Below, in pieces: positions 1-9,341 of a DNA stretch of 64,000 nucleotides; the first letter of the stretch is position 1; each line of letters starts with the position of its first letter. The stretch lies in the NCBI GenBank assembly GCA_965262175.1, contig CBDHES010000028.1, positions 248,001 to 312,000 of the forward strand. Direction: 5' to 3'. The translations under genes and the position numbers were made by a program. The stretch is from CADEDH01 sp965262175. Its GTDB lineage: Bacteria; Actinomycetota; Acidimicrobiia; Acidimicrobiales; SZUA-35. The notes beneath the pieces are model-generated. The model saw nothing but the letters and a program-made list of their open reading frames with translations. It had not been told where the DNA came from and made no database searches.

Positions 1-1
1 G

Positions 2-2374
2 GTCGTCGACGTCCCCGTGGACGACGAGCTCGGCGAGTCCTTCCTCGCCTACTCGCTGTCGGTCATCACCGCCCGGGCCATCCCCGACGTCCGGGACGGG
101 CTCAAACCCGTCCAGCGTCGCATTCTGTACTCGATGCGGGAGATGGGCCTGCGTCCGGACCGCCCCCACCGCAAATGCGCCCACGTCGTGGGGGACGTGA
201 TGGCCAAGTACCACCCGCACGGCGACGGGGCGATCTACGACACGCTCGTCCGCCTCGGCCAGGACTTCGCTCGACCGATCACCCTCGTCGACCCCCAGGG
301 CAACTTCGGGAGCCTCGACGATCCGCCGGCCGCCTATCGGTACACCGAGTGTCGGCTGACCAACGCCGCCCTCGACCTGCTGGCCGAGATCGACGAGGAG
401 ACCGTCGAATGGCGGCCGACCTACGACGGCGAGTCGGTCGAGCCCTCCTACCTGCCGGCCCTGTTGCCCAACCTCCTGGTCAACGGGACGTCGGGCATCG
501 CCGTGGGCATGGCGACCAACATGCCGACCCACAACCTCGGCGAGGTCTTCGAGGCGATCAAGCTCGTGATGCGGAAGCGTCGACCGAAGCCGACGATCGA
601 CGAGCTCCTCGAGCTGGTCCCCGGGCCCGACTTCCCGTCGGGGGGCATCGTGATCGATGACGGCATCCGGGACGCCTACGAGTCGGGCCGGGGGACGATC
701 CGGATCCGGGCCAAGGCCGAGGTCGTGGACATCACCCGGGCCCGCAAGGGGATCGAGATCACCGAGCTCCCCTACCTGGTCGGCCCGGAGCGGGTCGTGG
801 CCAAGATCAAGGAGCTGGTGAACAACGGCCGGCTCGACGGGGTCGCCGACGTCAAGAACCTCACCGACCGGAAGTCGGGGCTGAAGCTCGTCGTCGAATG
901 CAAGACGAGCGTGAACCCCCACCTGCTCATCGAGCAGCTCTACCGGCTCACCCCCCTCGAGGAGACGTTCGGCATCAACAACGTCGTCCTCGTCGACGGG
1001 GTACCGACGACCGTCGGCCTCTACGACCTGTGCCGTCACTACATCGAGCACCGCCTCGACATGGTGGTCAAGCGGACCGAGTACCGCCTCGGCGAGGCGG
1101 AGCGGCGGCTCCACATCGTCGAGGGCCTGATCATCGCCATCGACAACATCGACACCGTCGTCGCCATCATTCGCTCCTCGGCCGACACCCCCGAGGCCCG
1201 GGAACGGCTGATGGCGGAGCTCGACCTCTCGCGAGTCCAGGCCGACTACGTGCTCGACCTCCAGCTCCGGCGGCTGACCGCGCTCGCCTACGACGAGCTG
1301 GTGGCCGAGCGGGAGGAGCTCCTGGTACGGATCGACGACCTCCGCAAGATCCTGGGGTCCGAACAGAGGCGACGGACGATCGTCCTCAACGAGCTGGAGG
1401 AGATGGTCGAGACGTACGGGTTCGACCGGCGGACCAGGATCATCGGCGCCGACGAGGTGCCCGACATCGCCGAGCTGACCACCCAGGCGGTGGCCGAGCT
1501 CCCCGACACCGCCTGTGTCGTCAGCCTCACCGCGACCGGGGTGGTCGGTCGGGAACCGCAGGGCACCGCCAAGAGCTACAGCCCTTCCCGCCACGACGTG
1601 CTGCGCAACGCCCTCGCCACGTCGCTCCGCCAACCGGTCCTGGCCGTGACGTCAGCTGGTCGACTCCTCCGGGTCACCGCCGCCGACCTGCCGGAGGTGG
1701 GCGGGCGCAGCCGGGGCAAGGCGGCCACCGAGGCCTTCGCCAGCGACCGGGGCGAGACGATCGTCGCCATCGGCGGCCTCGATGGCCCGCCGATGATGGT
1801 GGTGACCTCGATGGGGGTCGCCAAGCGTCTCGAACGGTCGGCACTGGCCGAGCTGAAGTCGGGACGCCCACTCATCAAGCTGGCACCCAAGGACCGCATC
1901 GTGGCCGCCTTCGACGTCACCGAGGACGACGACGTCGTGTTCGTCGCCTCCGACGCCCAGGGGCTGCGTACCCCGGTGGCCGGGATCAGCCTCCAAGGCC
2001 CGGCGGCCAAGGGTGTCGCCGGGTTGTCGTTGCGGGGTACGGCCCGGGTCGTGGCGGCCGGCCCGGCGAGCGAGGGATCGGTGATCGTGACCGTCACCGA
2101 CCGAGGCTCGGCGAAGATGACCAGCGTCGATGAGCTGCCGCCCAAGGGGCGGGGCACCGCAGGCGTCCGGATCACCAAGTTCCGCGACGAGAGCCGTATC
2201 GACTACGCCTGGGTCGGCTCGGCCGATCGGGCGATGTGCATCGTCGGCCAGGCCGATGCGCCGACCAAGCCGGAGAACACCCCGGCGCCCCTTCGACTGC
2301 GGGCGACCCGACGGGACGGGACGAGCTCGACGACCGAGGCCCGCATCCTGGCGATCGGACCGCTGCGATGGTGA
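2..2374 (+). CDS. parC: DNA topoisomerase IV subunit A (ParC), 5' end outside window
   Basis: Breakage-reunion subunit of a type IIA topoisomerase, which with ParE decatenates and relaxes DNA. The frame is open from base 2; a GTG at 17 exists, but the residues before it (VVDVPVDDELGESF) match the conserved lead-in of actinobacterial ParC, so the true start lies upstream. Counting from that GTG, the catalytic tyrosine is Y109 in YRYTECR, preceded by the DPQGNFGS loop; the winged-helix segment has HPHGDGAIYD. The C-terminal half (about residues 490-785) is the beta-pinwheel. I see no canonical GyrA box (QRRGGKG), which favours ParC over GyrA. The residue equivalent to E. coli GyrA Ser83 is Gly71, and Asp87 is kept (D75). 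The stop is 4 nt before parE, so the two are co-transcribed. Confidence 0.93.
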   Translation, partial: VVDVPVDDELGESFLAYSLSVITARAIPDVRDGLKPVQRRILYSMREMGLRPDRPHRKCAHVVGDVMAKYHPHGDGAIYDTLVRLGQDFARPITLVDPQGNFGSLDDPPAAYRYTECRLTNAALDLLAEIDEETVEWRPTYDGESVEPSYLPALLPNLLVNGTSGIAVGMATNMPTHNLGEVFEAIKLVMRKRRPKPTIDELLELVPGPDFPSGGIVIDDGIRDAYESGRGTIRIRAKAEVVDITRARKGIEITELPYLVGPERVVAKIKELVNNGRLDGVADVKNLTDRKSGLKLVVECKTSVNPHLLIEQLYRLTPLEETFGINNVVLVDGVPTTVGLYDLCRHYIEHRLDMVVKRTEYRLGEAERRLHIVEGLIIAIDNIDTVVAIIRSSADTPEARERLMAELDLSRVQADYVLDLQLRRLTALAYDELVAEREELLVRIDDLRKILGSEQRRRTIVLNELEEMVETYGFDRRTRIIGADEVPDIAELTTQAVAELPDTACVVSLTATGVVGREPQGTAKSYSPSRHDVLRNALATSLRQPVLAVTSAGRLLRVTAADLPEVGGRSRGKAATEAFASDRGETIVAIGGLDGPPMMVVTSMGVAKRLERSALAELKSGRPLIKLAPKDRIVAAFDVTEDDDVVFVASDAQGLRTPVAGISLQGPAAKGVAGLSLRGTARVVAAGPASEGSVIVTVTDRGSAKMTSVDELPPKGRGTAGVRITKFRDESRIDYAWVGSADRAMCIVGQADAPTKPENTPAPLRLRATRRDGTSSTTEARILAIGPLRW

Positions 2375-2378
2375 TCCG

Positions 2379-4592
2379 ATGACCGCCCGGAAACGCTCGG
2401 CGAAGAAGACGGCCGCCGCCACCACGAAGAAGCCGGCCACCACAAAGAAGGCAACCACCACAAAGAAGCCGGCCACCACAAAGAAGGCGACCACCACGAA
2501 GAAGACGGCCACCCCGAAGAAGGCGACCACCAAGACCGTGACCAGCAAGCGCAGTGCTCGTGGGACATCGAAGAGCGACGGCAGCGCCTACGACGCATCG
2601 AAGATCCAGGTCCTGGAGGGCCTCGACGCCGTCCGGAAGCGGCCCGGCATGTACATCGGGGGGACCGGGACCGAGGGTCTCCACCACCTGGTGTGGGAGA
2701 TCATCGACAACTCGGTCGACGAGGCGGCGGGCGGCTACGCCTCCCATATCGACGTGACCCTCCACACCGACGGGTCGATCGAGGTCTCCGACGACGGGCG
2801 GGGCATCCCGATCGACCGCAAGGCCGACGGGCGCACCGCGCTGGAGGTGGTGTTCACCGAGCTCCACGCCGGCGGGAAGTTCGGCTCCGGGGCGTACACC
2901 TCGTCGGGCGGGCTCCACGGCGTCGGCGCATCGGTGGTCAACGCCCTGGCCTCGAAGCTGGTGGCGGAGGTCGACCGGGACGGTGCCACCCACCGCCTCG
3001 TCTTCCTGGAGCGGGTGGCCGGCAACTACACCTCGGCCGGCGCCTTCAAACCGGGTTCGAAGCTGGCCAAGGTCAAGAAGATCCCGGCCAAGCGGACCGG
3101 CACCAGGGTCCGGTTCTGGCCCGACCTCGACGTCTTCGACCCCGACGCCCGGATCGACTACGAACTGGTCAGGGCCCACGTGGCCCGGGTCTGCTTCCTC
3201 GTCCCCGGACTCCAGGTGGTACTCCGAGACAAGCGGAGCGGCGGGAAACCACCGGAGACCTTCGTGGCCAACGGTGGCCTCGCCGACTACGTCGAGTACC
3301 TCTCGATCGGCGAACCGGTCACCGACATCGTGGCGATCCACGACGAGTCGACCTTCACCGAGAAGGTGCCGGTCGATGGCAAGATCACGACGGTGACCCG
3401 CCCCTGCTCGGTCGACCTCGCCCTGCGGTGGGTCAAGGGGTTCGACTCGACCGTCGTCAGCTTCGTCAACACGATCCCCACCTCCGACGGCGGGACCCAC
3501 GTGGCCGGCTTCGAGCGAGCGCTCTCGCGGGTGGCCAACGAAGATCTCCTGGGCGACACCAAGAAGTTGAAGAAGCTGGCCAAGGAGGGCAACGATCGAG
3601 CCCTCCCGGCCGACATCCAGGAAGGTCTGGTGGCGGCGGTCAAGGTCACCTTTCCCGAGCCCCAGTTCAAGGGCCAGACCAAACAGGAGCTGGGGACGCC
3701 GGCGGTCCAGAACCTGGTCTACGAGACGGTGAAATCCGGGCTCGGCGACTGGATGTCCGGCGGCGGGAAACGGGCCCAGGTCGCCGCCCTCCGGGACAAG
3801 ATCGCCCAGGCGGTGCTCACTCGTGTGGCGGCCAAGCAGCAGCTCGATGCCCGTCGCCAGGCGGCCAACCTCAGCTCCAACGGGATGCCGGACAAGCTGG
3901 CCGACTGCCGGGTCCACGGCGCCGACTCCGAGCTCCTCATCGTGGAGGGCAACTCGGCTGCCGGGCCGGCCAAGCAGGGCCGAGACTCCGACACGATGGC
4001 CGTGCTCCCCCTGCGGGGCAAGGTGGTGAACGCCGGCAAGGCGACCCTGAAACAGGTGGTGGAGAACACCGAGGCCCAGGCGTTGATCACCGCCATCGGC
4101 GCCGGCTCCGGCCGCGACTTCGACATCACCGCCGCCCGCTACGGTCGGATCATCATCCTCTGCGACGCCGACGTCGACGGCAGCCACATCCGGTGCCTGC
4201 TCTTGACCCTGATCTACCACCAGATGCGCCCGCTCCTGGAGCACGGCCGCGTCTACGCCGCCCAGCCTCCCCTGTTCGCCGCCAAGCACCGGGGCGACAA
4301 GGTCTACGCCTACAGTGATGAGCAGCGTGAGGCCCTGAGCGAGGAGCTGGGGATCGGACTCGACAAGTGGAAGCGGTTCAAGGGCCTCGGTGAGATGAAC
4401 GTCGAGGAGCTGGCCGAGACGACGCTCAACCGGGAGACCCGGATCCTCAAGCGGATGACGATGCACGACGGTGCCGAGGCGACCGAGGCGGCCAGGCTGT
4501 TCTCGGTGCTGATGGGCAACGACGTCGCCACCCGCCGGGACTACATCATCGAGAACTCGGGTCTGATCGACGCCGAGCTGCTCGATATCTGA
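2379..4592 (+). CDS. parE: DNA topoisomerase IV subunit B (ParE) with H1-like N-terminal tail
   Basis: ATPase subunit of topoisomerase IV, 737 aa. The chosen ATG at 2379 follows the parC stop by 4 nt. Residues 1-70 are a Lys/Thr/Ala tail (12-residue unit PATTKKATTTKK, three copies) resembling histone H1-like C-terminal tails. The GHKL ATPase domain starts near residue 76, with EIIDNSVDEA, DDGRGIP and GLHGVGASVVNAL. The TOPRIM domain has EGNSAAGPAKQGRD and CDADVDGSHI, and KGLGEMN is near the C-terminus. The motif after EGNSA and the GAGSGRDFD segment fit actinobacterial ParE better than GyrB. The tail would add DNA-binding charge; this is inferred, not known. A longer frame back to 2130 overlaps parC and is unlikely. 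Confidence 0.93.
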   Translation: MTARKRSAKKTAAATTKKPATTKKATTTKKPATTKKATTTKKTATPKKATTKTVTSKRSARGTSKSDGSAYDASKIQVLEGLDAVRKRPGMYIGGTGTEGLHHLVWEIIDNSVDEAAGGYASHIDVTLHTDGSIEVSDDGRGIPIDRKADGRTALEVVFTELHAGGKFGSGAYTSSGGLHGVGASVVNALASKLVAEVDRDGATHRLVFLERVAGNYTSAGAFKPGSKLAKVKKIPAKRTGTRVRFWPDLDVFDPDARIDYELVRAHVARVCFLVPGLQVVLRDKRSGGKPPETFVANGGLADYVEYLSIGEPVTDIVAIHDESTFTEKVPVDGKITTVTRPCSVDLALRWVKGFDSTVVSFVNTIPTSDGGTHVAGFERALSRVANEDLLGDTKKLKKLAKEGNDRALPADIQEGLVAAVKVTFPEPQFKGQTKQELGTPAVQNLVYETVKSGLGDWMSGGGKRAQVAALRDKIAQAVLTRVAAKQQLDARRQAANLSSNGMPDKLADCRVHGADSELLIVEGNSAAGPAKQGRDSDTMAVLPLRGKVVNAGKATLKQVVENTEAQALITAIGAGSGRDFDITAARYGRIIILCDADVDGSHIRCLLLTLIYHQMRPLLEHGRVYAAQPPLFAAKHRGDKVYAYSDEQREALSEELGIGLDKWKRFKGLGEMNVEELAETTLNRETRILKRMTMHDGAEATEAARLFSVLMGNDVATRRDYIIENSGLIDAELLDI
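2433..2540 (+). repeat. three 36-bp tandem repeats in the parE tail
   Basis: Units at 2433-2468, 2469-2504 and 2505-2540. The first two differ at two bases; the third is diverged. Each encodes 12 residues of the form PATTKKATTTKK. The length is a multiple of three, so copy-number change would lengthen or shorten the tail without breaking parE. Confidence 0.85.
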
Positions 4593-4606
4593 CCGCGGGA
4601 GGTCGG

Positions 4607-5986
4607 GTGGCCGACCACGATCACGACCACAGCCACGCCCACGACCTGAGCGAGATCGGCGACGCCTGGACCCGCGACGCCGCCCTCCAGGTGGTGCGGC
4701 TGGTCCTGATCGTTGTCCGGGTCGCCACGGTGGTGGGGATCATCGCCCTCTGGCCCGATGGCGCCGGGCTCGATGACTCGGTAGAGGAGGCCCGGGCGCT
4801 CGGCCTGGTCACCGACCGGTTCGAGGCGACCGTCGAGACCGTGACCGAGGGTCCGTGCTCCTACTCGACCCCCGACGACCCCCAGACCTGCCGGGCCTTC
4901 ACGTTCGTCGTCCATGAAGGCCCCGACGCCGGGGCGATCGTCGTCCTCCCCGAGTTCAACCTGACCTTCGGGACGCCGACCCCGGTGCTGGCGGCCGGCG
5001 ATGCGGTCGTCCTCGGCTACGAGCCGACGACCGACTTCTACTTCTACGCCGACCGGGACCGGGGTGGTGCGCTGATCGGCCTGGCCGTCGTGTTCGCCCT
5101 CGTCGTCATCGCCCTGGCCCGATGGCGGGGTCTCCTGTCGCTCGTGGCGATGCTGGGAACGGTGGCCATCCTGGTCGGGTTCGTCGCCCCCAGCGTTCTC
5201 GACGGCAACGATCCGCTGCTGGTGTCGGTGGTCGCGGCGGCGGCCATCGCCAACGGGATGTACATCACCCACGGGCGGAACACCACCACGCAGATCGCCC
5301 TGGTCGGCACGCTGGGGGCGTTGGCCCTGACGGTCGCCGTGTCGTGGGTGTTCTTCGCCCTCGCCGACTTCAGCGGCCTGGCCACCGAGGAGGGGCTCAC
5401 CCTGCCGCTGGTGGCCGACGTCCGCCTGTCGTCGCTCCTTCTCGGGGGTGCGGTCCTCGGCGCCCTCGGCGCCCTCGACGACGTCACGATCACCCAGGTC
5501 GCCACCGTGGCCGAACTCCGGCGGAGCAATCCCTTGCTGAGCACCGGCGAGCTGGTAGCGGCCGGGATCCGGGTCGGCCGGGCCCATATCGTGTCGGCGG
5601 TCAACACCCTCCTGCTGGCCTACGCCGGCGCCAGCATGCCCCTCCTGCTCCTGTTCGCCGCGTCCAACCAGCCCCTCGGCGATGTGGCCAACTCGGAGCT
5701 GGTGGCGGTCGAGATCGTGCGGACCCTGTGCGGCTCGATCGGGCTCGTTGCCGCTGTCCCCCTGACGACGATCATGGCGGCCGCCCTGATCGACCCGGCC
5801 AGCTCCGACCCGACCGGCCGAGCCCCCGACGGCGACGGTCACCGCGATCCACAGGCCGGCCTCGGCTCAGCGATCGCTGCGGTTGGCGACGATGAAGGCG
5901 AACACCAGACCGAGCGCCATGCCGATGCCGATCCAGTAGGCCGAGCCGGTCGAGGCGAAGATCGAGGCGCCGACCGCCGCCCCTAG
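4607..5986 (+). CDS. YibE/F family membrane protein
   Basis: Polytopic membrane protein of 459 aa of the YibE/F-like family, whose molecular function is not established. The N-terminus is His-rich (HDHDHSHAHD, residues 4-13), followed by a membrane segment at about 27-47, an extracytoplasmic region of roughly 90 residues, and then about seven further hydrophobic helices. The family hallmark GALDDVTITQVATVAEL is present, as is SAVNTLLLAYAGASMPLLLLF. GTG start with a GGAGGT Shine-Dalgarno at 4598-4603, 14 nt after parE, so it may ride on the parCE transcript. The last 40 or so residues are hydrophilic and run antisense through the small membrane protein gene at 5867-6052; they look like read-through past a lost stop. 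Confidence 0.82.
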   Translation: MADHDHDHSHAHDLSEIGDAWTRDAALQVVRLVLIVVRVATVVGIIALWPDGAGLDDSVEEARALGLVTDRFEATVETVTEGPCSYSTPDDPQTCRAFTFVVHEGPDAGAIVVLPEFNLTFGTPTPVLAAGDAVVLGYEPTTDFYFYADRDRGGALIGLAVVFALVVIALARWRGLLSLVAMLGTVAILVGFVAPSVLDGNDPLLVSVVAAAAIANGMYITHGRNTTTQIALVGTLGALALTVAVSWVFFALADFSGLATEEGLTLPLVADVRLSSLLLGGAVLGALGALDDVTITQVATVAELRRSNPLLSTGELVAAGIRVGRAHIVSAVNTLLLAYAGASMPLLLLFAASNQPLGDVANSELVAVEIVRTLCGSIGLVAAVPLTTIMAAALIDPASSDPTGRAPDGDGHRDPQAGLGSAIAAVGDDEGEHQTERHADADPVGRAGRGEDRGADRRP

Positions 5987-6052
5987 GGCGATGCCAACGC
6001 CGAAGGGTGGGCCCGGGCGTTGCTCGCTGCGCTCAGGATCGGGATCGTTCAC
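5867..6052 (-). CDS. small two-helix membrane protein
   Basis: 61 aa. A short charged N-terminus (MNDPDPERSEQRPG) is followed by two hydrophobic segments, roughly residues 18-35 and 38-56, joined by GSAYWIG, and a basic end (NRSDR). This is the layout of the many small actinobacterial membrane proteins of unknown role. GTG start at 6052 with AGGGGG about 8 nt upstream. The coding sense is credible because the hydrophobic pattern is strong, whereas the opposing frame here is low-complexity. It overlaps the 3' end of the YibE/F gene by 120 nt, convergently. Confidence 0.6.
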   Translation of the reverse strand: MNDPDPERSEQRPGPPFGVGIALGAAVGASIFASTGSAYWIGIGMALGLVFAFIVANRSDR

Positions 6053-6171
6053 CGTGGTACCCCCTCAGGTGCCTCGGCTCGCCTGACGACGCGGACCGCC
6101 CCGAGGCGTCGGCGACCCGGATGCCTGCGATTTTGTCCTCCCGGCGGCCCCGATGTGGTTCGGGGCGGCAA

Positions 6172-8253
6172 TCACGCGCCGGCGAGCTCCTCCGGCAGGG
6201 GGTGGGCGTGGACGATCCCGAGGTGCTGGACGGCCCGGGTGAGCGCCACGTAGAGGTGACGCAGCCCGTTCTCCAGGCCGACGATCTCGGCCGGCTCGAC
6301 GACGACGACGGCGTCGAACTCGAGCCCCTTGACCGCGGCCGGAGCGACGAGGGCCACCGCGTCGTGGCCGGGCAACCCGACCGAGGCCCCGACGAGATCG
6401 TTGCCGACGCCGAGGGTGTCGAGCGCTGCGGCCAGATCGCCCAGGCGATGATCGAGGGCGACCACGGCCACGCTCAACGATCGCTCCCGGAGGGCGGCCG
6501 CCTCCGAGGCCACGGTGCCGGCCACCGCACCCGCCTCGACGGCGAGCACGAGCGGGGCGTCGCCCCCGGGCCGGACCGCCCGCACCGGGGTCACCCCCGG
6601 GGCTGCGGTGGGGAGCAGCCGGTTGGCGACCTCGATGATCGAGGCCGGGACCCGGTACCCGACGGTCAGCTCGGTCTCGGCGACCCGGGGCCGCTCACCG
6701 GCCATCGCCATCTCGGCCGCCTGATCGGTGAGCACGGCGACGGCGTCCCGCCACGATCCACAGGCCTGGGGGCTCGTCGCCTGAGCCAGGTCGCCGAGGA
6801 TGGTCATCGATCCCCGGTCGGCCCGCCGGGCCAGCATCCGCAGGGCCATCGGCGACAGGTCCTGGGCCTCGTCGACCACCACGTGGCCGTAGGTCGCAGG
6901 CACCCCGGCGATGAGGGACTCCGCCTCGTCGAGCAGCGGTAGGTCGCCCAGGGTCCACGGCTCGTCGGCCGCCTTGCGGGCCACCGTCCGGCGGAGCAGC
7001 TCGACCTCGTCACCGTCGAGGACACCCTCGGCCGCCCGCTGGAGGCGCTTCGGCGAGCTGTACAGGCTTCGGACGAGCACCGGCGGCGACAGGGTGGGCC
7101 ACATCTTGTCGACCGCCGCCTTGAACCCCCGATCCTGGCGGACCCCCGAGGTGAACAGCGGCTCGGAGCCGGGATCGACACCGGGTCGGTCCCGATGGCG
7201 CCGCCAGGCGTGCTGGACGATCAGCTGGCGGAACACCTCCCGGCCCTGGTTGATCGGCAGCCGTCGGCCCAAGACCGTCTTCTGGAGCTGTTCGAGCTCG
7301 TCGGGCTCGACCCGAACCCGGGCCAGCCCGGCCCGGAGCTCGATGCCGTCGGAGGCGGGGGTGATCCGATGCCGGGCGGCAGCGGCCACGACCGCCGCCA
7401 TCTCGACCCTGCCCTTCAACCGGGCGACGTCGTCCCCCTCCTCGGCTCGGACCCGGTAGCGGGCGGCGACCAGCCCGTCGAGGGTCGCCTGGGTGACGGC
7501 CCGCTCGCCGAGCGACGGCAGCACCTCGGCGATGTAGCGGAGGAACAACGGGTTCGGTCCGACGATCAGGACCCGCTTGTCGACCAGGGTCTCCCGGTGC
7601 TCGAACAGCAGGAACGCCGCACGGTGGAGGCCCACCGCCGTCTTGCCGGTGCCCGGCCCCCCCTGCACGACCAGGAGCTCCGACAGCGGAGCTCGGATGA
7701 TCTCGTCCTGCTCGGCGGCGATCGTGGCCACGATGTCGCGCATCTGACCGGTACGGGAGCGCTCCAGCTCGGCCAGGAGCGGATCGGGCAACCCCCCACC
7801 ACCGACCGAGTCGGGATCGTCGAGGTGCTCGTCGAGCAGGTCGGTGATCCGACGGTCGTCGACGATGAACCGGCGGCGGAACGACAACCCACACGGGTCG
7901 ACGGCGGTCGCCCGATAGAAGGCGGCCGAGACCGGCGCCCGCCAGTCGGTGACGACCGGGCGGGCCTCGTCGTCCTCGACGTGTCGTCGCCCGACGTACC
8001 ACCGGTCACCGTCGTCGGTGTCGATCCGCCCGAAGCAGAGCGGCCCACGCCCCTCGGCGAGCGCCGCCTCCCGGCGAGCGAGGTGGAACTGGGCGATGCG
8101 GGCCTCGACCGTGTTCTCATCGCGGACCGCTCGATCGCCGATGGCCCGGACATCGGCCGCCCGCTCCTGCATCGCCGCCAGGCAGGCGTAGGCGTGGTCG
8201 AGGTGGGTCTGCTCGACGGTCAGCTCCCCACCCTCGGGGGCCTCGGGCCTCAT
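6172..8253 (-). CDS. helD: HelD-like superfamily 1 helicase (RNA polymerase-associated)
   Basis: 693 aa UvrD-like ATPase. The N-terminal 40 residues are helical (HLDHAYACLAAMQERAAD), then VTDWRAPVSAAFYRA, the hallmark of HelD proteins, Walker A GGPGTGKT at 198-205, and DEAQDLSPMALRM as Walker B. Members of this family bind RNA polymerase, insert arms into its channels and release stalled complexes; actinobacterial relatives are linked with rifampicin tolerance. That function is from family knowledge, and no rifampicin link is visible here. Its ATG overlaps the stop of the upstream membrane-protein gene by 4 nt (ATGA), so it is the third gene of a minus-strand operon. Confidence 0.87.
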   Translation of the reverse strand: MRPEAPEGGELTVEQTHLDHAYACLAAMQERAADVRAIGDRAVRDENTVEARIAQFHLARREAALAEGRGPLCFGRIDTDDGDRWYVGRRHVEDDEARPVVTDWRAPVSAAFYRATAVDPCGLSFRRRFIVDDRRITDLLDEHLDDPDSVGGGGLPDPLLAELERSRTGQMRDIVATIAAEQDEIIRAPLSELLVVQGGPGTGKTAVGLHRAAFLLFEHRETLVDKRVLIVGPNPLFLRYIAEVLPSLGERAVTQATLDGLVAARYRVRAEEGDDVARLKGRVEMAAVVAAAARHRITPASDGIELRAGLARVRVEPDELEQLQKTVLGRRLPINQGREVFRQLIVQHAWRRHRDRPGVDPGSEPLFTSGVRQDRGFKAAVDKMWPTLSPPVLVRSLYSSPKRLQRAAEGVLDGDEVELLRRTVARKAADEPWTLGDLPLLDEAESLIAGVPATYGHVVVDEAQDLSPMALRMLARRADRGSMTILGDLAQATSPQACGSWRDAVAVLTDQAAEMAMAGERPRVAETELTVGYRVPASIIEVANRLLPTAAPGVTPVRAVRPGGDAPLVLAVEAGAVAGTVASEAAALRERSLSVAVVALDHRLGDLAAALDTLGVGNDLVGASVGLPGHDAVALVAPAAVKGLEFDAVVVVEPAEIVGLENGLRHLYVALTRAVQHLGIVHAHPLPEELAGA

Positions 8254-9341
8254 CGGCCGGCGGGGCCGGTCCCCGCTGCGGTACCACCGCCGTCAGGGCC
8301 CGATGAGGGTACGGGCTCGATCGCCTCGACCGGGCCCGAGAGCCGCCGGTAGAGGAGCGCCATGCCGATGGCCCACACCACCACGGAGGCCCCGTTGGCC
8401 AGCGAGCTGAACAGCTGACCGATGGCGAACGTGGCCGGGTTGTCGGGCAGGACCTCGTCGAGGCGGATCTCCTCGGCTCCGGGCTCGATGGTCGAGGTCC
8501 CACCGGAGCCGCCGGCCAACGCGGTGAACGGGGTGGAGATCAGGCTGGCCATCAACCAGAACGTGACGCCGATGAAGCCGACGAGCAACGTCCGACCCAG
8601 CAGACCCCAGAACCGACCACCGGTCAATCGCCAACTCGTCGGCAGCGGTCGGACCCCGGCTGGGGCCTTGGCCACCGCGACGAAGGCCAGCGACCAGCGG
8701 ATCACGACCCACACGACGGCGGCGACGCCGAGCGGGACGGTGAGGAGGAGTGACAGCGGCGCGACGGTGGCGCCGATCGCCACCACGAAGTAGGTGGCGA
8801 CGATGACACCGAGCAGGGCTGCGGTCACGATCAGGGTCCGGGGCAGGCGACCGAGGGCAGCCCGCATCGACTCCGACCAGGGCTCGGGGTCGTCGTCGAG
8901 CAACGTCCACGTCTGACGGACGGTCGCCACCGCCACCACCGCCCCGGCTACCAGCGAGGCGAGGAACGTGACCAGACCGCCGACCAGGGCGATGGCGTTG
9001 TCGCCCAGCCCCTCCACCGAGATCTGGTCGGTCTCGGCGTCGGTGAGCACCACGACATCCTGCAGGCCCCACCACACCATCAGGCCGTTGAGCAGCCCGG
9101 CCGGCACGATCAGCACCACGATCATCGGCAGAAAGTTGCCGGCCCGGGTCCGGGCCAGCCGCAACACCTCGTTGATCCACTCGTTGACCGAGCCGAGCCC
9201 CGAGTCGGTGGCCGGTTGGCCGACCGACTCGATCGTCTGCTCGGTCCAGGCCGCGCCGTCCCACCACCGGAAGCCCTGACCCGAGGTGGGGTCGGGATAC
9301 CAGCCCGGCGGGGGGCCGGTCGGAGGCGGTGGGTCGGTCAT
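8250..9341 (-). CDS. DUF2510 multi-pass membrane protein
   Basis: 363 aa. Residues 12-35 form a DUF2510 domain (PGWYPDPTSGQG then RWWDGAAWT), a short aromatic motif found at the N-terminus of many actinobacterial membrane proteins. Five or six hydrophobic segments follow, in the style of DUF4013/DUF7847-like membrane proteins (LIVPAGLLNGLMVWWG; ALVGGLVTFLASLVAGAVVAV; SLLLTVPLGVAAVVWVV). The ATG at 9341 overlaps the stop of the upstream gene by 1 nt (TGATG), and its own stop overlaps helD by 4 nt, so the three genes are translationally coupled. Function unknown. A longer frame to 10133 is a shadow of the neighbouring gene. Confidence 0.8.
   Translation of the reverse strand: MTDPPPPTGPPPGWYPDPTSGQGFRWWDGAAWTEQTIESVGQPATDSGLGSVNEWINEVLRLARTRAGNFLPMIVVLIVPAGLLNGLMVWWGLQDVVVLTDAETDQISVEGLGDNAIALVGGLVTFLASLVAGAVVAVATVRQTWTLLDDDPEPWSESMRAALGRLPRTLIVTAALLGVIVATYFVVAIGATVAPLSLLLTVPLGVAAVVWVVIRWSLAFVAVAKAPAGVRPLPTSWRLTGGRFWGLLGRTLLVGFIGVTFWLMASLISTPFTALAGGSGGTSTIEPGAEEIRLDEVLPDNPATFAIGQLFSSLANGASVVVWAIGMALLYRRLSGPVEAIEPVPSSGPDGGGTAAGTGPAGR

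Noticed and set aside
2172..4466. Long open frame of about 760 codons antisense to parE
   Set aside because: High-GC antisense shadow: His/Leu/Gly/Val-rich low-complexity sequence with no domain, fully opposite strong parE motifs.
4541..5842. Long minus-strand frame opposite the YibE/F gene
   Set aside because: Asp/Gly/Gln/Arg-rich shadow translation with no recognisable domain; the plus strand has clear membrane helices.
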